From Lachnospiraceae bacterium (GTDB taxonomy: Bacteria > Bacillota > Clostridia > Lachnospirales > Lachnospiraceae): DNA of 14,810 nt. Each line of letters begins with the position of its first letter. Within the stretch, counting starts at the first letter, position 1. Both the position numbers and the translations under genes were made by a program. Below are positions 1 through 6,894 of this stretch, piece by piece. The notes under the pieces were generated by a model. The model did not search any database. It saw nothing but the letters and a program-made list of their open reading frames with translations, and was not told where the DNA came from. The DNA lies in NCBI GenBank assembly GCA_009774375.1, contig VSNO01000118.1, forward strand, positions 1 through 14,810. The letters run 5' to 3'.

Positions 1-22
1 TTCAGATGTGTATTAGAGACTG
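1..22. other. Nextera adapter-like sequence at the contig end (probable artefact)
   Basis: Positions 2-22 match the 3' part of the Illumina Nextera read-1 adapter, whose mosaic end is AGATGTGTATAAGAGACAG, at 19 of 21 bases; the mismatches are A to T at 14 and 21. The translated start MCIRD is the usual signature of this adapter in contig-end ORFs. These bases are probably not genomic, so the permease reading frame should be trusted only from about position 24. Confidence 0.88.
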
Positions 23-23
23 T

Positions 24-545
24 ATGTCAATAGGACTGACAAAGGAGCCGATTGATTTCATGCGCACTGCATTTGGCACCAGGTCCCTGGTCGGTGTAAT
101 GAACTTCCTGATGTGGTTTGGTAATTCGACGATCATGCTGATGGCTGCCATCATGGGTATCAGCCCTGATATTTTTGAGGCGTCCGAGATTGACGGCTGC
201 AACAGTGTACAGCGGTTCTTCCTCATAACGCTTCCGATGATTCGTCCGATCCTTGCCTACACATTGATTACAGCGATTATCGGCGGTCTCCAGATGTTCG
301 ACGTACCACAGATTTTGACAAATGGCCAGGGAAGTCCGGACCGTACATCGACAACACTGATTATGTTCCTCAATAACCACTTAAAGAGCAAGAATTATGG
401 TATGGCAGGCGCCCTGTCCGTATACCTGTTTATTGTCAGCGGCATTCTTTGCTATATCGTATACCGCATCACAAATGATGATGACGATGATGGTTCAAAG
501 GCAGCTGCAAGAAAGCAGAAGAAGGCAGAAAGGAGAAGGGGATAA
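24..545 (+). CDS. Carbohydrate ABC transporter permease, MalF/UgpA type (5' partial)
   Basis: This is the C-terminal ~173 residues of an integral-membrane permease of a sugar ABC importer, which forms the channel with the MalG-type partner encoded next. The visible part has several hydrophobic segments and the EAA cytoplasmic loop (EASEIDGC followed by LPMIRP), where the ATPase docks. Family members are about 290 residues, so roughly 115 N-terminal residues are missing. The ATG at 6 lies inside adapter-like sequence and is not the true start; ATG 24 is simply the first native codon. The charged tail (a DDDDD run, then a Lys/Arg-rich end) is cytoplasmic. A substrate-binding protein gene is expected upstream, outside the window. 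The substrate cannot be told from the sequence. Confidence 0.9.
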   Translation: MSIGLTKEPIDFMRTAFGTRSLVGVMNFLMWFGNSTIMLMAAIMGISPDIFEASEIDGCNSVQRFFLITLPMIRPILAYTLITAIIGGLQMFDVPQILTNGQGSPDRTSTTLIMFLNNHLKSKNYGMAGALSVYLFIVSGILCYIVYRITNDDDDDGSKAAARKQKKAERRRG

Positions 546-548
546 GTT

Positions 549-1394
549 ATGGAGTCAAACGGTTATAACAAGTTTCGGACTATTTTTGCACATGTAGTAC
601 TTATTTTACTGTCATTTATGTGCTTGTTTTTCTTCTACATATTGATCGTGAATGCGTCGCGTTCCCATGCGGAATTGCAGAGAGGCTTTTCTGCGCTGCC
701 CGGAGGAAATTTTCTGACAAACTTTAAAAACGTGGCAAACGACGGAACCTTTCCGATGATGCGCGGTATCTTAAACAGCCTGATTGTTTCGTCCAGCTCG
801 GCAGCTATCTGTACCTATTTTTCAGCCTTGACGGCATATGGTCTCTACGCATATGACTTTAAATTAAAGAAGGCAGCGTTTACATTTATCATGGCAATCC
901 TTGTCATGCCGACACAGGTTACGGCAATGGGTTTCCTGCGGTTAATCACAAAGATGGGTATGAATGACTCCCTTCTTCCGCTGATTATTCCGTCAATTGC
1001 TTCACCAGCCGTATTTTACTTTATGTTCAGCTACCTACAGTCGTCCCTTCCGCTCTCACTGGTAGAGGCGGCGAGAATTGACGGTTCAGGGGAGTTTCGG
1101 ACATTTAACCAGATTGTGCTTCCGATCATGAAGCCGGCAATCGCCGTACAGGCAATTTTCTCATTCGTAGGTTCATGGAACAATTACTTCGTTCCCGCGC
1201 TTGTTATCGAGTCCAAGGAGAAGATGACAGTGCCAATCCTGATCGCACTCCTTCGTGGAGCGGACTATATGAACCGCGATATGGGTAAAATATACATGAT
1301 GATTGTGGTTGCCATTGTTCCTATCATACTGGTATATCTGCTTCTTTCAAAATATATTATCGCAGGCGTGACGCTTGGTGGTGTTAAAGGGTAA
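549..1394 (+). CDS. Carbohydrate ABC transporter permease, MalG/UgpE type
   Basis: This 281-residue inner-membrane permease is the usual length for the family. It has an N-terminal transmembrane helix (about residues 14-36), a periplasmic-side loop, then about five further helices. The EAA loop (EAARIDGSGEF followed by LPIMKPAIA) sits near residues 174-195 and is the ATPase contact site. The ATG lies 3 bases after the upstream stop, with an AGGAGAAGGGG ribosome site inside the upstream gene's end, so the two permeases are co-translated. No ATPase gene follows; in Clostridia these importers often share an MsmK-type ATPase encoded elsewhere. The downstream AraC regulator is convergent and is a plausible but unproven regulator of the transporter. 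Confidence 0.93.
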   Translation: MESNGYNKFRTIFAHVVLILLSFMCLFFFYILIVNASRSHAELQRGFSALPGGNFLTNFKNVANDGTFPMMRGILNSLIVSSSSAAICTYFSALTAYGLYAYDFKLKKAAFTFIMAILVMPTQVTAMGFLRLITKMGMNDSLLPLIIPSIASPAVFYFMFSYLQSSLPLSLVEAARIDGSGEFRTFNQIVLPIMKPAIAVQAIFSFVGSWNNYFVPALVIESKEKMTVPILIALLRGADYMNRDMGKIYMMIVVAIVPIILVYLLLSKYIIAGVTLGGVKG

Positions 1395-1402
1395 CGATAT
1401 GA

Positions 1403-1442
1403 AAACAGGGTACTGCTGTCAAGGCTCAGCAGTATCCTGTTT
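1403..1442. terminator. Bidirectional intrinsic terminator between permease and AraC genes
   Basis: A long inverted repeat has arms 1403-1418 and 1427-1442, about 16 bp with one G-U pair, around an 8-base loop. The plus side ends in only a short TTT. The minus side has a TTTT run, so the hairpin can end both the permease operon and the convergent AraC gene. Confidence 0.8.
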
Positions 1443-1470
1443 ATGCACACGGACACCCAAAGGAAATATG

Positions 1471-2283
1471 TCAGTACTGACGGGTGCACGGTGCACGAGC
1501 AGGGGAAGATGGCTCTTCTCTGCTTGATTTTTGTGCCGTAACATTCCATGCGGAGGAGGAATACAGGTCACGGTATTTCTTGGGTGTAATGCCGGTAAAA
1601 TCCTTGAACAGCTGTATAAAATGGCTCTGCGAGGAGAAAGACAGGTAATTTGCGATCTCAATAAGGCTGTAATCGCAGAATTTGAGGAGATGCTGCGCTT
1701 TCTCAATCTTTTTCTCACGGACGTAGTCGCTGACGGATACACCGGTTTCCTGTTTAAAGAGGCGGGAAAGGTAGCTTGTTGACAACTCGGTATATTCGGC
1801 AAGACGCTCTATCGTGATCCGCTCCTTGATATGGGCGTAAATATAATCAATACATTGCGTGACGGGTTTGGACATTCCTGTGCTCCTTGTCAGGATGCGC
1901 ATTTTTCCGGTAAAATCCAGAACCATGTGATCGTGAAGTTCGATGACAGCCTGACTGGTATGGATATTGTCAAGCTTCAGGATATAGAAGTCGCTTAAAC
2001 GGAAGGCCTGCTCCATCTCCATGCCGGACTCGGCACAGAGCCTTGTCACGAATGCCGCTGTAATTACAAAATGATATTTCAGATTGAGAACCGGATCCCG
2101 GGAGAGCCTGCCGACGCCGTCCGTCTCGGCAAATCGCTGCTGTCTGCAATTTTCACGTACAAAATCAATATCTCCTGCACTGACGGCGTGGTAAAAGAGC
2201 AGTTCGTCGCACAGTGGACGGTGGTACTTATCTTCTTCGCTGTCTTCGAGTTCCTGCATGTACCATTCCTGTAATATTCCCAT
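1471..2283 (-). CDS. AraC-family transcriptional regulator
   Basis: This 270-residue DNA-binding regulator has a helical N-terminal region (about residues 1-145) with no family I can name. A classic AraC/XylS C-terminal domain follows, with two helix-turn-helix units: IERLAEYTELSTSYLSRLFK, then the second with EIANYLSFSSQSHF and FTGITPKKYR. I start it at ATG 2283 because GGAGG at 2294-2298 lies 10 bases upstream; the longer frame begins with TTG at 2292, only 1 base from that site. It converges on the sugar permease genes, and AraC proteins near such importers usually activate them in response to sugar, which makes that its likely but unproven role. The N-terminus shows no obvious cupin motif and no transmembrane segment. 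Confidence 0.92.
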   Translation of the reverse strand: MGILQEWYMQELEDSEEDKYHRPLCDELLFYHAVSAGDIDFVRENCRQQRFAETDGVGRLSRDPVLNLKYHFVITAAFVTRLCAESGMEMEQAFRLSDFYILKLDNIHTSQAVIELHDHMVLDFTGKMRILTRSTGMSKPVTQCIDYIYAHIKERITIERLAEYTELSTSYLSRLFKQETGVSVSDYVREKKIEKAQHLLKFCDYSLIEIANYLSFSSQSHFIQLFKDFTGITPKKYRDLYSSSAWNVTAQKSSREEPSSPARAPCTRQY

Positions 2284-2597
2284 ATATGACAATCCTCCAT
2301 TATATGTATAAATGTTACGTCAAATTGGTGCTCTTTATCAGTTTGCGTGCAAAAAAGTTGCTGTTTACGCCGACAATATCTCAGATCCTGTTATAATATA
2401 ACGCATAAACAAAAAATATTATAGCATGAATTTGATATAATGACAAGGAATCTGATATATGTTATACTGGAATCAATAGCTTACGTGTAGCGCTGGTGGG
2501 AGTGGAAGGGTTTAAGAAAATGTGTATAATAGTATATAAGTTTAGAAGAGATTGTGGAGTAGTAGAATATAGAAAATGTTATTGAGGAAATAAAACC
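2284..2597. other. AT-rich intergenic region between divergent genes
   Basis: This 314-base spacer separates the AraC gene (minus) from a hypothetical gene (plus). It must hold promoters for both. I see TATAAT hexamers at 2392-2397 and 2525-2530 on the plus strand, neither with a good -35, and a better pair at 2440-2468 listed separately. No coding remnant, large repeat or RNA fold stands out. Confidence 0.5.
2440..2468 (+). promoter_or_regulatory. Candidate promoter for the hypothetical gene
   Basis: ATGACA (2440-2445) and TATACT (2463-2468) are separated by 17 bases, a reasonable housekeeping-sigma promoter. The leader to ATG 2598 would be about 120 bases. A perfect TATAAT at 2525-2530 is a closer alternative but has no recognisable -35 box. 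Confidence 0.4.
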
Positions 2598-3101
2598 ATG
2601 AGAATGATCACAACAGATGCATCACTCATATGGCATCATGAGAATCCGATCTTAGAGAAGTTTAAGGAAATCCTGCTGGTTGTCTGTCTGGAGGGGAGAC
2701 CCGTATCCGATCAATATGAGTGTTTTGTCAGTCCATATGAGCGGCGTTGTCTGGGTATGGACAAGTATGGTATTGAAAGTTACCGATACAGAGCGTTGGA
2801 ATCTGTGGCTGGCAAGCTGAATGACTGGCTGAACTATGGGGAAGATGTCCTTTTCCTGACAGATGGGAGTCCGGAGAGTTTATATCCGTATCATGTCATT
2901 AAGGACAGAAATGAATTCAATAAACTCCATCTGTGCACTGTATCGCCGTGGAGGTTTGAGAGTGATCGAAGGAAAAGGGCGCATAAGGAATTGCTGTCCG
3001 ATCTGTCCCAGCTCAAATCGATCGTATATATCAACAGTGATGATTATCTTGACAAACTTGATGGGCAAATTCATATAAAGTACACAAACGGGAGCCAATG
3101 A
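2598..3101 (+). CDS. Hypothetical protein, 167 aa
   Basis: I do not recognise a named family. The protein is soluble and mixed alpha/beta in appearance, with no signal peptide or membrane segment. Noticeable stretches are ILLVVCLEGRPVSDQYECF, VLFLTDGSPESLYPYHVIKD and LHLCTVSPWRFESDRRKRA. Asp and Glu recur after hydrophobic strands, as in nucleotide- or metal-binding folds, but no catalytic motif can be named. GAGG about 10 bases before ATG 2598 supports the start; ATG 2604 (residue 3) is an alternative. The C-terminus ends abruptly after a strand (IHIKYTNGSQ), so truncation relative to homologues is possible. It lies about 50 bases before the HAD gene on the same strand and may share its transcript. 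Confidence 0.7.
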   Translation: MRMITTDASLIWHHENPILEKFKEILLVVCLEGRPVSDQYECFVSPYERRCLGMDKYGIESYRYRALESVAGKLNDWLNYGEDVLFLTDGSPESLYPYHVIKDRNEFNKLHLCTVSPWRFESDRRKRAHKELLSDLSQLKSIVYINSDDYLDKLDGQIHIKYTNGSQ

Positions 3102-3150
3102 GGAAGGATACATAGAGAGAATTAGCGCTTTAAACGCAGGAGGAATGACC

Positions 3151-3891
3151 ATGAAAATACCGAAGATGATTCTGTTTGACTATGGACAGACGCTTGTCGC
3201 GGAGCGCAGGTTCGATGGCGTGAAGGGGACGGCGGCAGTCTTACGGTATGCTGTGAGAAATAAATACGGTCTGTCCGCGGAACAGGTGCAGGCAAAGGCA
3301 GATGAGATTAATCAGGAATTCGGGAGATTTGATCCGGAGAAAAGGCACTTAAACCAGATCGAGATACCCAATACGATGTTTACGCCATATCTCTATGAGT
3401 CCATGGGAATAGAGATCGCGTTGACAAATGCTGAGCTCGACACGGTATTCTGGGATGCCGCGGCGCCGGGAGCTGCGACGGAGGGGATAGAAGATTTTTT
3501 GAAATTTCTCAAAAACAACGGGATCCGCACAGGCGTGATCAGCAATATCTGCTATGATCCGTCTGCGGTGGCAGCGCGCATCAATCGATTGCTGCCGGAA
3601 AATGCGTTTGAGTTTATCCTGGCTTCAAGCAACTATATATTCCGCAAACCGCACAGGAGGATATTTGACCTGGCTTTGGAGAAGGCAGGTTTGAGACCGG
3701 ACGAGGTCTGGTATATCGGCGACCAGTACGAATGCGATGTAAATGGCGCTTTAAATGCCGGTCTGTTTCCTGTCTGGTACATCGGGGCGATCGACCTGCC
3801 ATACAGGGAGGACCGCAATGTACTGACAGTAACGGACTGGGAGGCGTTAAGGCAGATCATTGTCGCCGATCCGCAGGATTCTTTTCTGTGA
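3151..3891 (+). CDS. HAD-superfamily hydrolase-like protein
   Basis: This 246-residue cytoplasmic protein has the four haloacid-dehalogenase motifs in order: motif I DYGQT (nucleophile Asp10), motif II VISN (Ser131), motif III Lys166 in FRKPHRR, and motif IV GDQYECD (Asp191, Asp196). The region between motifs I and II looks like a helical C1 cap. Unusually, the +2 acid of motif I is Gly12, where phosphatases have a second Asp. This makes a routine phosphatase assignment less safe. The start is ATG 3151, 7 bases after AGGAGG (3138-3143); ATG 3145 is only 1 base from that site. The substrate is unknown. The gene follows the hypothetical gene on the same strand. Confidence 0.88.
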   Translation: MKIPKMILFDYGQTLVAERRFDGVKGTAAVLRYAVRNKYGLSAEQVQAKADEINQEFGRFDPEKRHLNQIEIPNTMFTPYLYESMGIEIALTNAELDTVFWDAAAPGAATEGIEDFLKFLKNNGIRTGVISNICYDPSAVAARINRLLPENAFEFILASSNYIFRKPHRRIFDLALEKAGLRPDEVWYIGDQYECDVNGALNAGLFPVWYIGAIDLPYREDRNVLTVTDWEALRQIIVADPQDSFL

Positions 3892-3919
3892 TCCCTTTTC
3901 TTCTCAGAAAGATTGCCGC

Positions 3920-3957
3920 TTTTAAGTTAACACGCCCTGGAGCATATTAACCTAAAA
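3920..3957. terminator. Weak AT-rich inverted repeat between convergent genes
   Basis: TTTTA-A-GTTAA (3920-3930) pairs with TTAAC-C-TAAAA (3947-3957), 10 pairs with one mismatch and a 16-base loop. It sits between the ends of the HAD and CPBP genes and touches the CPBP stop codon. It is AT-rich and lacks a clean U tract, so termination here is uncertain. Confidence 0.3.
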
Positions 3958-4629
3958 GAACAGGAATACGGCAACAAGCGATATCGCGTTTCCAAGAATA
4001 TGAGAAAAGGTACTGATAACGCAATTACCCGATTTATGATAAATTACCGAGAAAATCAAACTGTCAATGAATACAGTGGCAACATCATAGAGTACAATTC
4101 CTGTGTTTCCTGCGGCAATATGCCCTGCCGCAAAAGTAAGCGATGAGACAACTGCGCAGAACCAAAACGGAAATATCTTTATACTTTTCCCGAGGAAGAA
4201 ACCCCGGTATGCAATTTCCTCGCCAAATGCCGCAATGATGACCTGCCCTATCAGCAGTACTGTTTTATCAAAAGACAGGATGGAACTCGTCCGTCTTATT
4301 ACATGGGCAGCAAATGCTCCGCTGAAAATCAGATTTCCCACTACGAGCGTTACAATACCACTCACACCTGGCAGCAGCGCCCAAGCGATCACATGCGGCT
4401 TTTTAATATCCTCCACAATCGTATGAAAACGCAATCCCGATTCGGCATTTGGTGTTTTGGAAACTGCTTCCGTAATGAAGAAAAACGCAATTCCGACAAA
4501 CACGGAATAACTCGCAATATTCGAGGACGGCACAGCTTTTGTTACGGTCAATAATATCATTATCGCCGTACCTGTCATCGTGAGGACAACACTTTTTTTG
4601 TTGTTCTCCATAATTTGTTGATTTTTCAT
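3952..4629 (-). CDS. CPBP-family intramembrane glutamic endopeptidase
   Basis: This 225-residue multi-pass membrane protein belongs to the CPBP (CAAX protease/bacteriocin-processing, Abi) family. Hydrophobic segments lie near residues 16-32, 40-55, 82-104, 123-135, 153-167, 178-195 and 205-225. The family motifs are present: EExxxR (Glu137, Glu138, Arg142) within GEEIAYRGF, FxxxH (Phe166 to His170), and HxxxN (His210 to Asn214). It should therefore be an active protease within the membrane. The ATG overlaps the TetR stop by four bases (ATGA), with AGGAGG inside the TetR end, so the two are translationally coupled. Family roles include prenyl-protein or peptide maturation and bacteriocin self-protection; which applies here is unknown. 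Confidence 0.92.
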   Translation of the reverse strand: MKNQQIMENNKKSVVLTMTGTAIMILLTVTKAVPSSNIASYSVFVGIAFFFITEAVSKTPNAESGLRFHTIVEDIKKPHVIAWALLPGVSGIVTLVVGNLIFSGAFAAHVIRRTSSILSFDKTVLLIGQVIIAAFGEEIAYRGFFLGKSIKIFPFWFCAVVSSLTFAAGHIAAGNTGIVLYDVATVFIDSLIFSVIYHKSGNCVISTFSHILGNAISLVAVFLFF

Positions 4630-5198
4630 TTCGTTTCCTCCTGCACTGCCAATAATGCACCTCGATATGCCTGTTCCAAATGGGATTTTATAAGCGCCTC
4701 ATCGTATTCCAATGAATTGTTTGCAATGATGCTTGCATACCCATGAGCGAACAGGGCAATAGTCAAAAAGACTTTTTTGGTCTGCGCCATGCTTAGTCCC
4801 ATTGCGCCCTGCATCGCAGAAATAACAGGCACAAGTTCCTCGGAGTCAATCATTTCAAGTAGATTCTTTTCAACGGCAAAACCCGATTGAAACAGGAAAC
4901 GGAACAAGTTCGGTTCTTCAACTGCAAAACGGATATAATTCAATCCAATTCCAGGCATAACGCCTTGCTGTGGCTTCTGAATATTCATTAGATATTCCGT
5001 ATGATACCGGTCCAATTTTGTATAGACAGCCTGTTTCAGTTCTTCGATCGTTGCAAAGTGATACATTACGGGCTGCGTGGAACAGTTCAGTTTTTTTGCG
5101 ACAGTCCTTGCGTTGATGTTTTCTCCACCTGCTTCACGAGCGACCTCAAAGGCAGCATCAATGACCATATCTTTTGTGATTTTAGGTTTTGGCGGCAT
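4626..5198 (-). CDS. TetR/AcrR-family regulator of the CPBP protease operon
   Basis: This 190-residue repressor-type protein has an N-terminal TetR DNA-binding domain (about residues 6-55) with the helix-turn-helix ending in STQPVMYHFATIEELKQAVY. A ligand-binding/dimerisation C-terminus follows. I start it at ATG 5198 because AAAGGAGG lies 8 bases upstream; the longer frame to 5237 has no such site. It is the first gene of a two-gene operon with the CPBP protease, behind a consensus promoter whose start site abuts a 10-bp palindrome. Autorepression is therefore likely, with the protease as its co-regulated target. The ligand is unknown. Confidence 0.92.
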   Translation of the reverse strand: MPPKPKITKDMVIDAAFEVAREAGGENINARTVAKKLNCSTQPVMYHFATIEELKQAVYTKLDRYHTEYLMNIQKPQQGVMPGIGLNYIRFAVEEPNLFRFLFQSGFAVEKNLLEMIDSEELVPVISAMQGAMGLSMAQTKKVFLTIALFAHGYASIIANNSLEYDEALIKSHLEQAYRGALLAVQEETK

Positions 5199-5225
5199 GG
5201 TTTTTCCTCCTTTATTATAATTATC

Positions 5226-5235
5226 GTTATATAAC
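5226..5235. promoter_or_regulatory. Candidate TetR operator palindrome
   Basis: GTTATATAAC is a perfect 10-bp palindrome just downstream of the predicted start site (about 5238) of the minus-strand TetR promoter and upstream of its ribosome site. AT-rich half-sites TTATAAT and ATTATAA flank it more loosely on either side. Position and symmetry suit binding by the encoded TetR protein; this is inference. Confidence 0.5.
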
Positions 5236-5244
5236 ATGAATTAT

Positions 5245-5273
5245 ATTATAAGTCACAACACTGATTTTGTCAA
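5245..5273 (-). promoter_or_regulatory. Perfect consensus promoter of the TetR-CPBP operon
   Basis: On the minus strand TTGACA (5273-5268) and TATAAT (5250-5245) are separated by exactly 17 bases, a full match to the housekeeping-sigma consensus. The predicted start is near 5238 and the leader to ATG 5198 is about 40 bases. A promoter this strong beside a TetR gene implies tight repression. Confidence 0.85.
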
Positions 5274-5339
5274 TCTCTACGACGGATCTTTCACCCGGTT
5301 CTGCGCATAAAGCCTTTCGCAGTCTTTCATTTTGTGCAC

Positions 5340-5374
5340 AAAAAAAGCAGGGACTCTCCTGACTCTCTGCTTTT
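5340..5374 (-). terminator. Intrinsic terminator of the lipoprotein gene
   Basis: Read on the minus strand, AAAAGCAG (5374-5367) pairs with CTGCTTTT (5350-5343) around a 16-base loop and runs into seven T residues (5346-5340). It begins 28 bases after the lipoprotein stop codon. The loop contains a GACTCTC direct repeat with no obvious role. Confidence 0.75.
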
Positions 5375-5401
5375 GATTTTCGTTTCATGCTGCAGCCGCG
5401 C

Positions 5402-6691
5402 TCACTTTGTGTACTCTGCCAGTTCATATACCCTTGCTTTTGTTAAGTCTGCCGCTCTTGATGCTTCCACTGATGGCTGTATGCTTCCGCCCTCACATTC
5501 CTGTCCGGCGGCCTGCACTTCTGCGTCCTTGAATGCGATCCACTCTCTTTCCTCTTTCCGCAAAACTTCCATGTCCGCTTCGCTCAGGTTCGCTTCCAGC
5601 AGTCCCCACACAATATTCAGGGTATCGTCCCACATTTGATGCATCTCTGCGGCAGTTAGATTCATATCCATCTGCGTGACGGCCGCCTTCTGTTTTTTCT
5701 CTATTTCTTTCTCCCGCTCCTCGGCATAGAAAATCTCCGCAGCGATTTGATCGGAAAGGCTCGGCTGGGACGCAGCCGCTTCGGCTTGTCCTTCCTCCGG
5801 TTTGTTCGGTGCGCCGTCAGGGAAGGAATAGACATCACCAGCCTGAATACCAAGGACACCCGCCTTCGTAAATGCCACTTCCGCCTGGCTGCCAGTGACA
5901 GAAATATCTGCCAGCACATAGGGATAGGAGTCATCGCTGGTGAAGCGGAGCGTGTCCCCCTCCCAGACTGCCGTACCCTTCAATCCAGTGACCCGGTAGA
6001 TGCCGATTTCTACCGCATAGGTTCCATCTGCCTGCAAGGCAAGAACCAGCTCGCTATAGACGTCAGATGTGCCCTGCTTATCGGTATAGATGCCAGAAAT
6101 ATCCTTCTTCTCTGTCTGCTTCTTTTTGGCACAATACAGAAATTCCGCTTCTTCCTGTGGTGACTTTCTGTAATACACATTGATTTTATCAATGCCATAT
6201 TCTAACGTATAATAGCTGAAATCAGCCGTATCATCAGTATATACCTGTTCTGGATATTTGATATATATTTTGTTGTCCTCCACGGCTTCTATGTTAGAAG
6301 AATCTGCCAAAAACCGATAAGAGTATTCCGATTTATAATCGGAAATATCATATCCTCCGGATGTTTTCTCTATCACCAGTTTTCCGATTTCCCCATCCGA
6401 TACATACTCATATTCCCCCGCCGGAATTTCCGGCACACTCTCTTTTCCGGTTTCTGCCTTCTCCCCTCCCGCCACACGTGCAGCCGAATCGCCATTGTCC
6501 GAGCCGGTATGATCTTCGCTGTCTCCTGCGGTCCCGGTATTCTGTGCAGCCTGCGGCTTTTCATCAATTTCTATGATTTTTTCTATGCCGCTTCCCACCT
6601 TCGTCTCATCTTCCGGTTTCTCTATCCGCCCACACGAAGAGAGCACAAACAGAATTGTGCCCGCCGCCATTGCTATTTTCATCTTCCTCAT
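5402..6691 (-). CDS. Lipoprotein with LprI-like (DUF1311) C-terminal domain
   Basis: This 429-residue exported protein has a lipoprotein signal: a positive N-terminus, hydrophobic residues 6-17, and the lipobox LSSC with Cys20 as the anchor. A low-complexity Glu/Asp/Gly/Ser linker follows (about 22-90). Two beta-rich stretches of unknown family come next (about 90-190 and 195-300), the second with alternating strands such as LVLALQADGTYAVEIGIYRV. The last ~105 residues resemble the lysozyme-inhibitor LprI/DUF1311 family: QMDMNLTAAEMHQMWDDTLN, then EREWIAFKDAEVQAAGQEC and a conserved GGSI. ATG 6691 has AGGAGG 11 bases upstream. It should sit on the outer face of the membrane; a lysozyme-binding role is only suggested by the family. 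It is apparently a single-gene transcript. Confidence 0.85.
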   Translation of the reverse strand: MRKMKIAMAAGTILFVLSSCGRIEKPEDETKVGSGIEKIIEIDEKPQAAQNTGTAGDSEDHTGSDNGDSAARVAGGEKAETGKESVPEIPAGEYEYVSDGEIGKLVIEKTSGGYDISDYKSEYSYRFLADSSNIEAVEDNKIYIKYPEQVYTDDTADFSYYTLEYGIDKINVYYRKSPQEEAEFLYCAKKKQTEKKDISGIYTDKQGTSDVYSELVLALQADGTYAVEIGIYRVTGLKGTAVWEGDTLRFTSDDSYPYVLADISVTGSQAEVAFTKAGVLGIQAGDVYSFPDGAPNKPEEGQAEAAASQPSLSDQIAAEIFYAEEREKEIEKKQKAAVTQMDMNLTAAEMHQMWDDTLNIVWGLLEANLSEADMEVLRKEEREWIAFKDAEVQAAGQECEGGSIQPSVEASRAADLTKARVYELAEYTK

Positions 6692-6714
6692 GTGTTATCA
6701 CACCTCCTGCCTCG

Positions 6715-6723
6715 ATTATATCA
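6715..6723 (-). promoter_or_regulatory. Candidate extended -10 for the lipoprotein gene
   Basis: TGATATAAT on the minus strand (6723-6715) is an extended -10, with only a weak TTTATT 17 bases upstream. Transcription would begin at about 6708, right at the AGGAGG ribosome site, which is tight for a normal leader. The assignment is tentative. Confidence 0.3.
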
Positions 6724-6835
6724 CAGTGAGAAAGGGAATAAAATACTTCCCGCACAAACGACATCATTTTTGCGCGAACGACTATGCCTCTCCCAATGAT
6801 TATCCTGTCTTTTTCCGAATAAACAAATGACTTTA

Positions 6836-6864
6836 TTGAAAAACCTCATTCCATTAGTTATAAT
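6836..6864 (+). promoter_or_regulatory. Promoter of the second TetR gene
   Basis: TTGAAA (6836-6841) and TATAAT (6859-6864) lie 17 bases apart, close to consensus. The heptamer ATTAGTT occurs at 6853-6859, overlapping the -10, and again at 6874-6880 just after the start site. The copies are exactly 21 bases, or two helical turns, apart, so they could be regulator half-sites. Confidence 0.7.
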
Positions 6865-6894
6865 GACATTTATATTAGTTTAGGGGGATACAAT

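Noticed and set aside
5353..5366. GACTCTC direct repeat
   Set aside because: It lies in the terminator loop and is too short to suggest a separate function.
5227..5427. 66-codon minus-strand ORF across the TetR promoter and lipoprotein terminator
   Set aside because: It covers a consensus promoter and an intrinsic terminator, has no ribosome site and shows no protein-like pattern.
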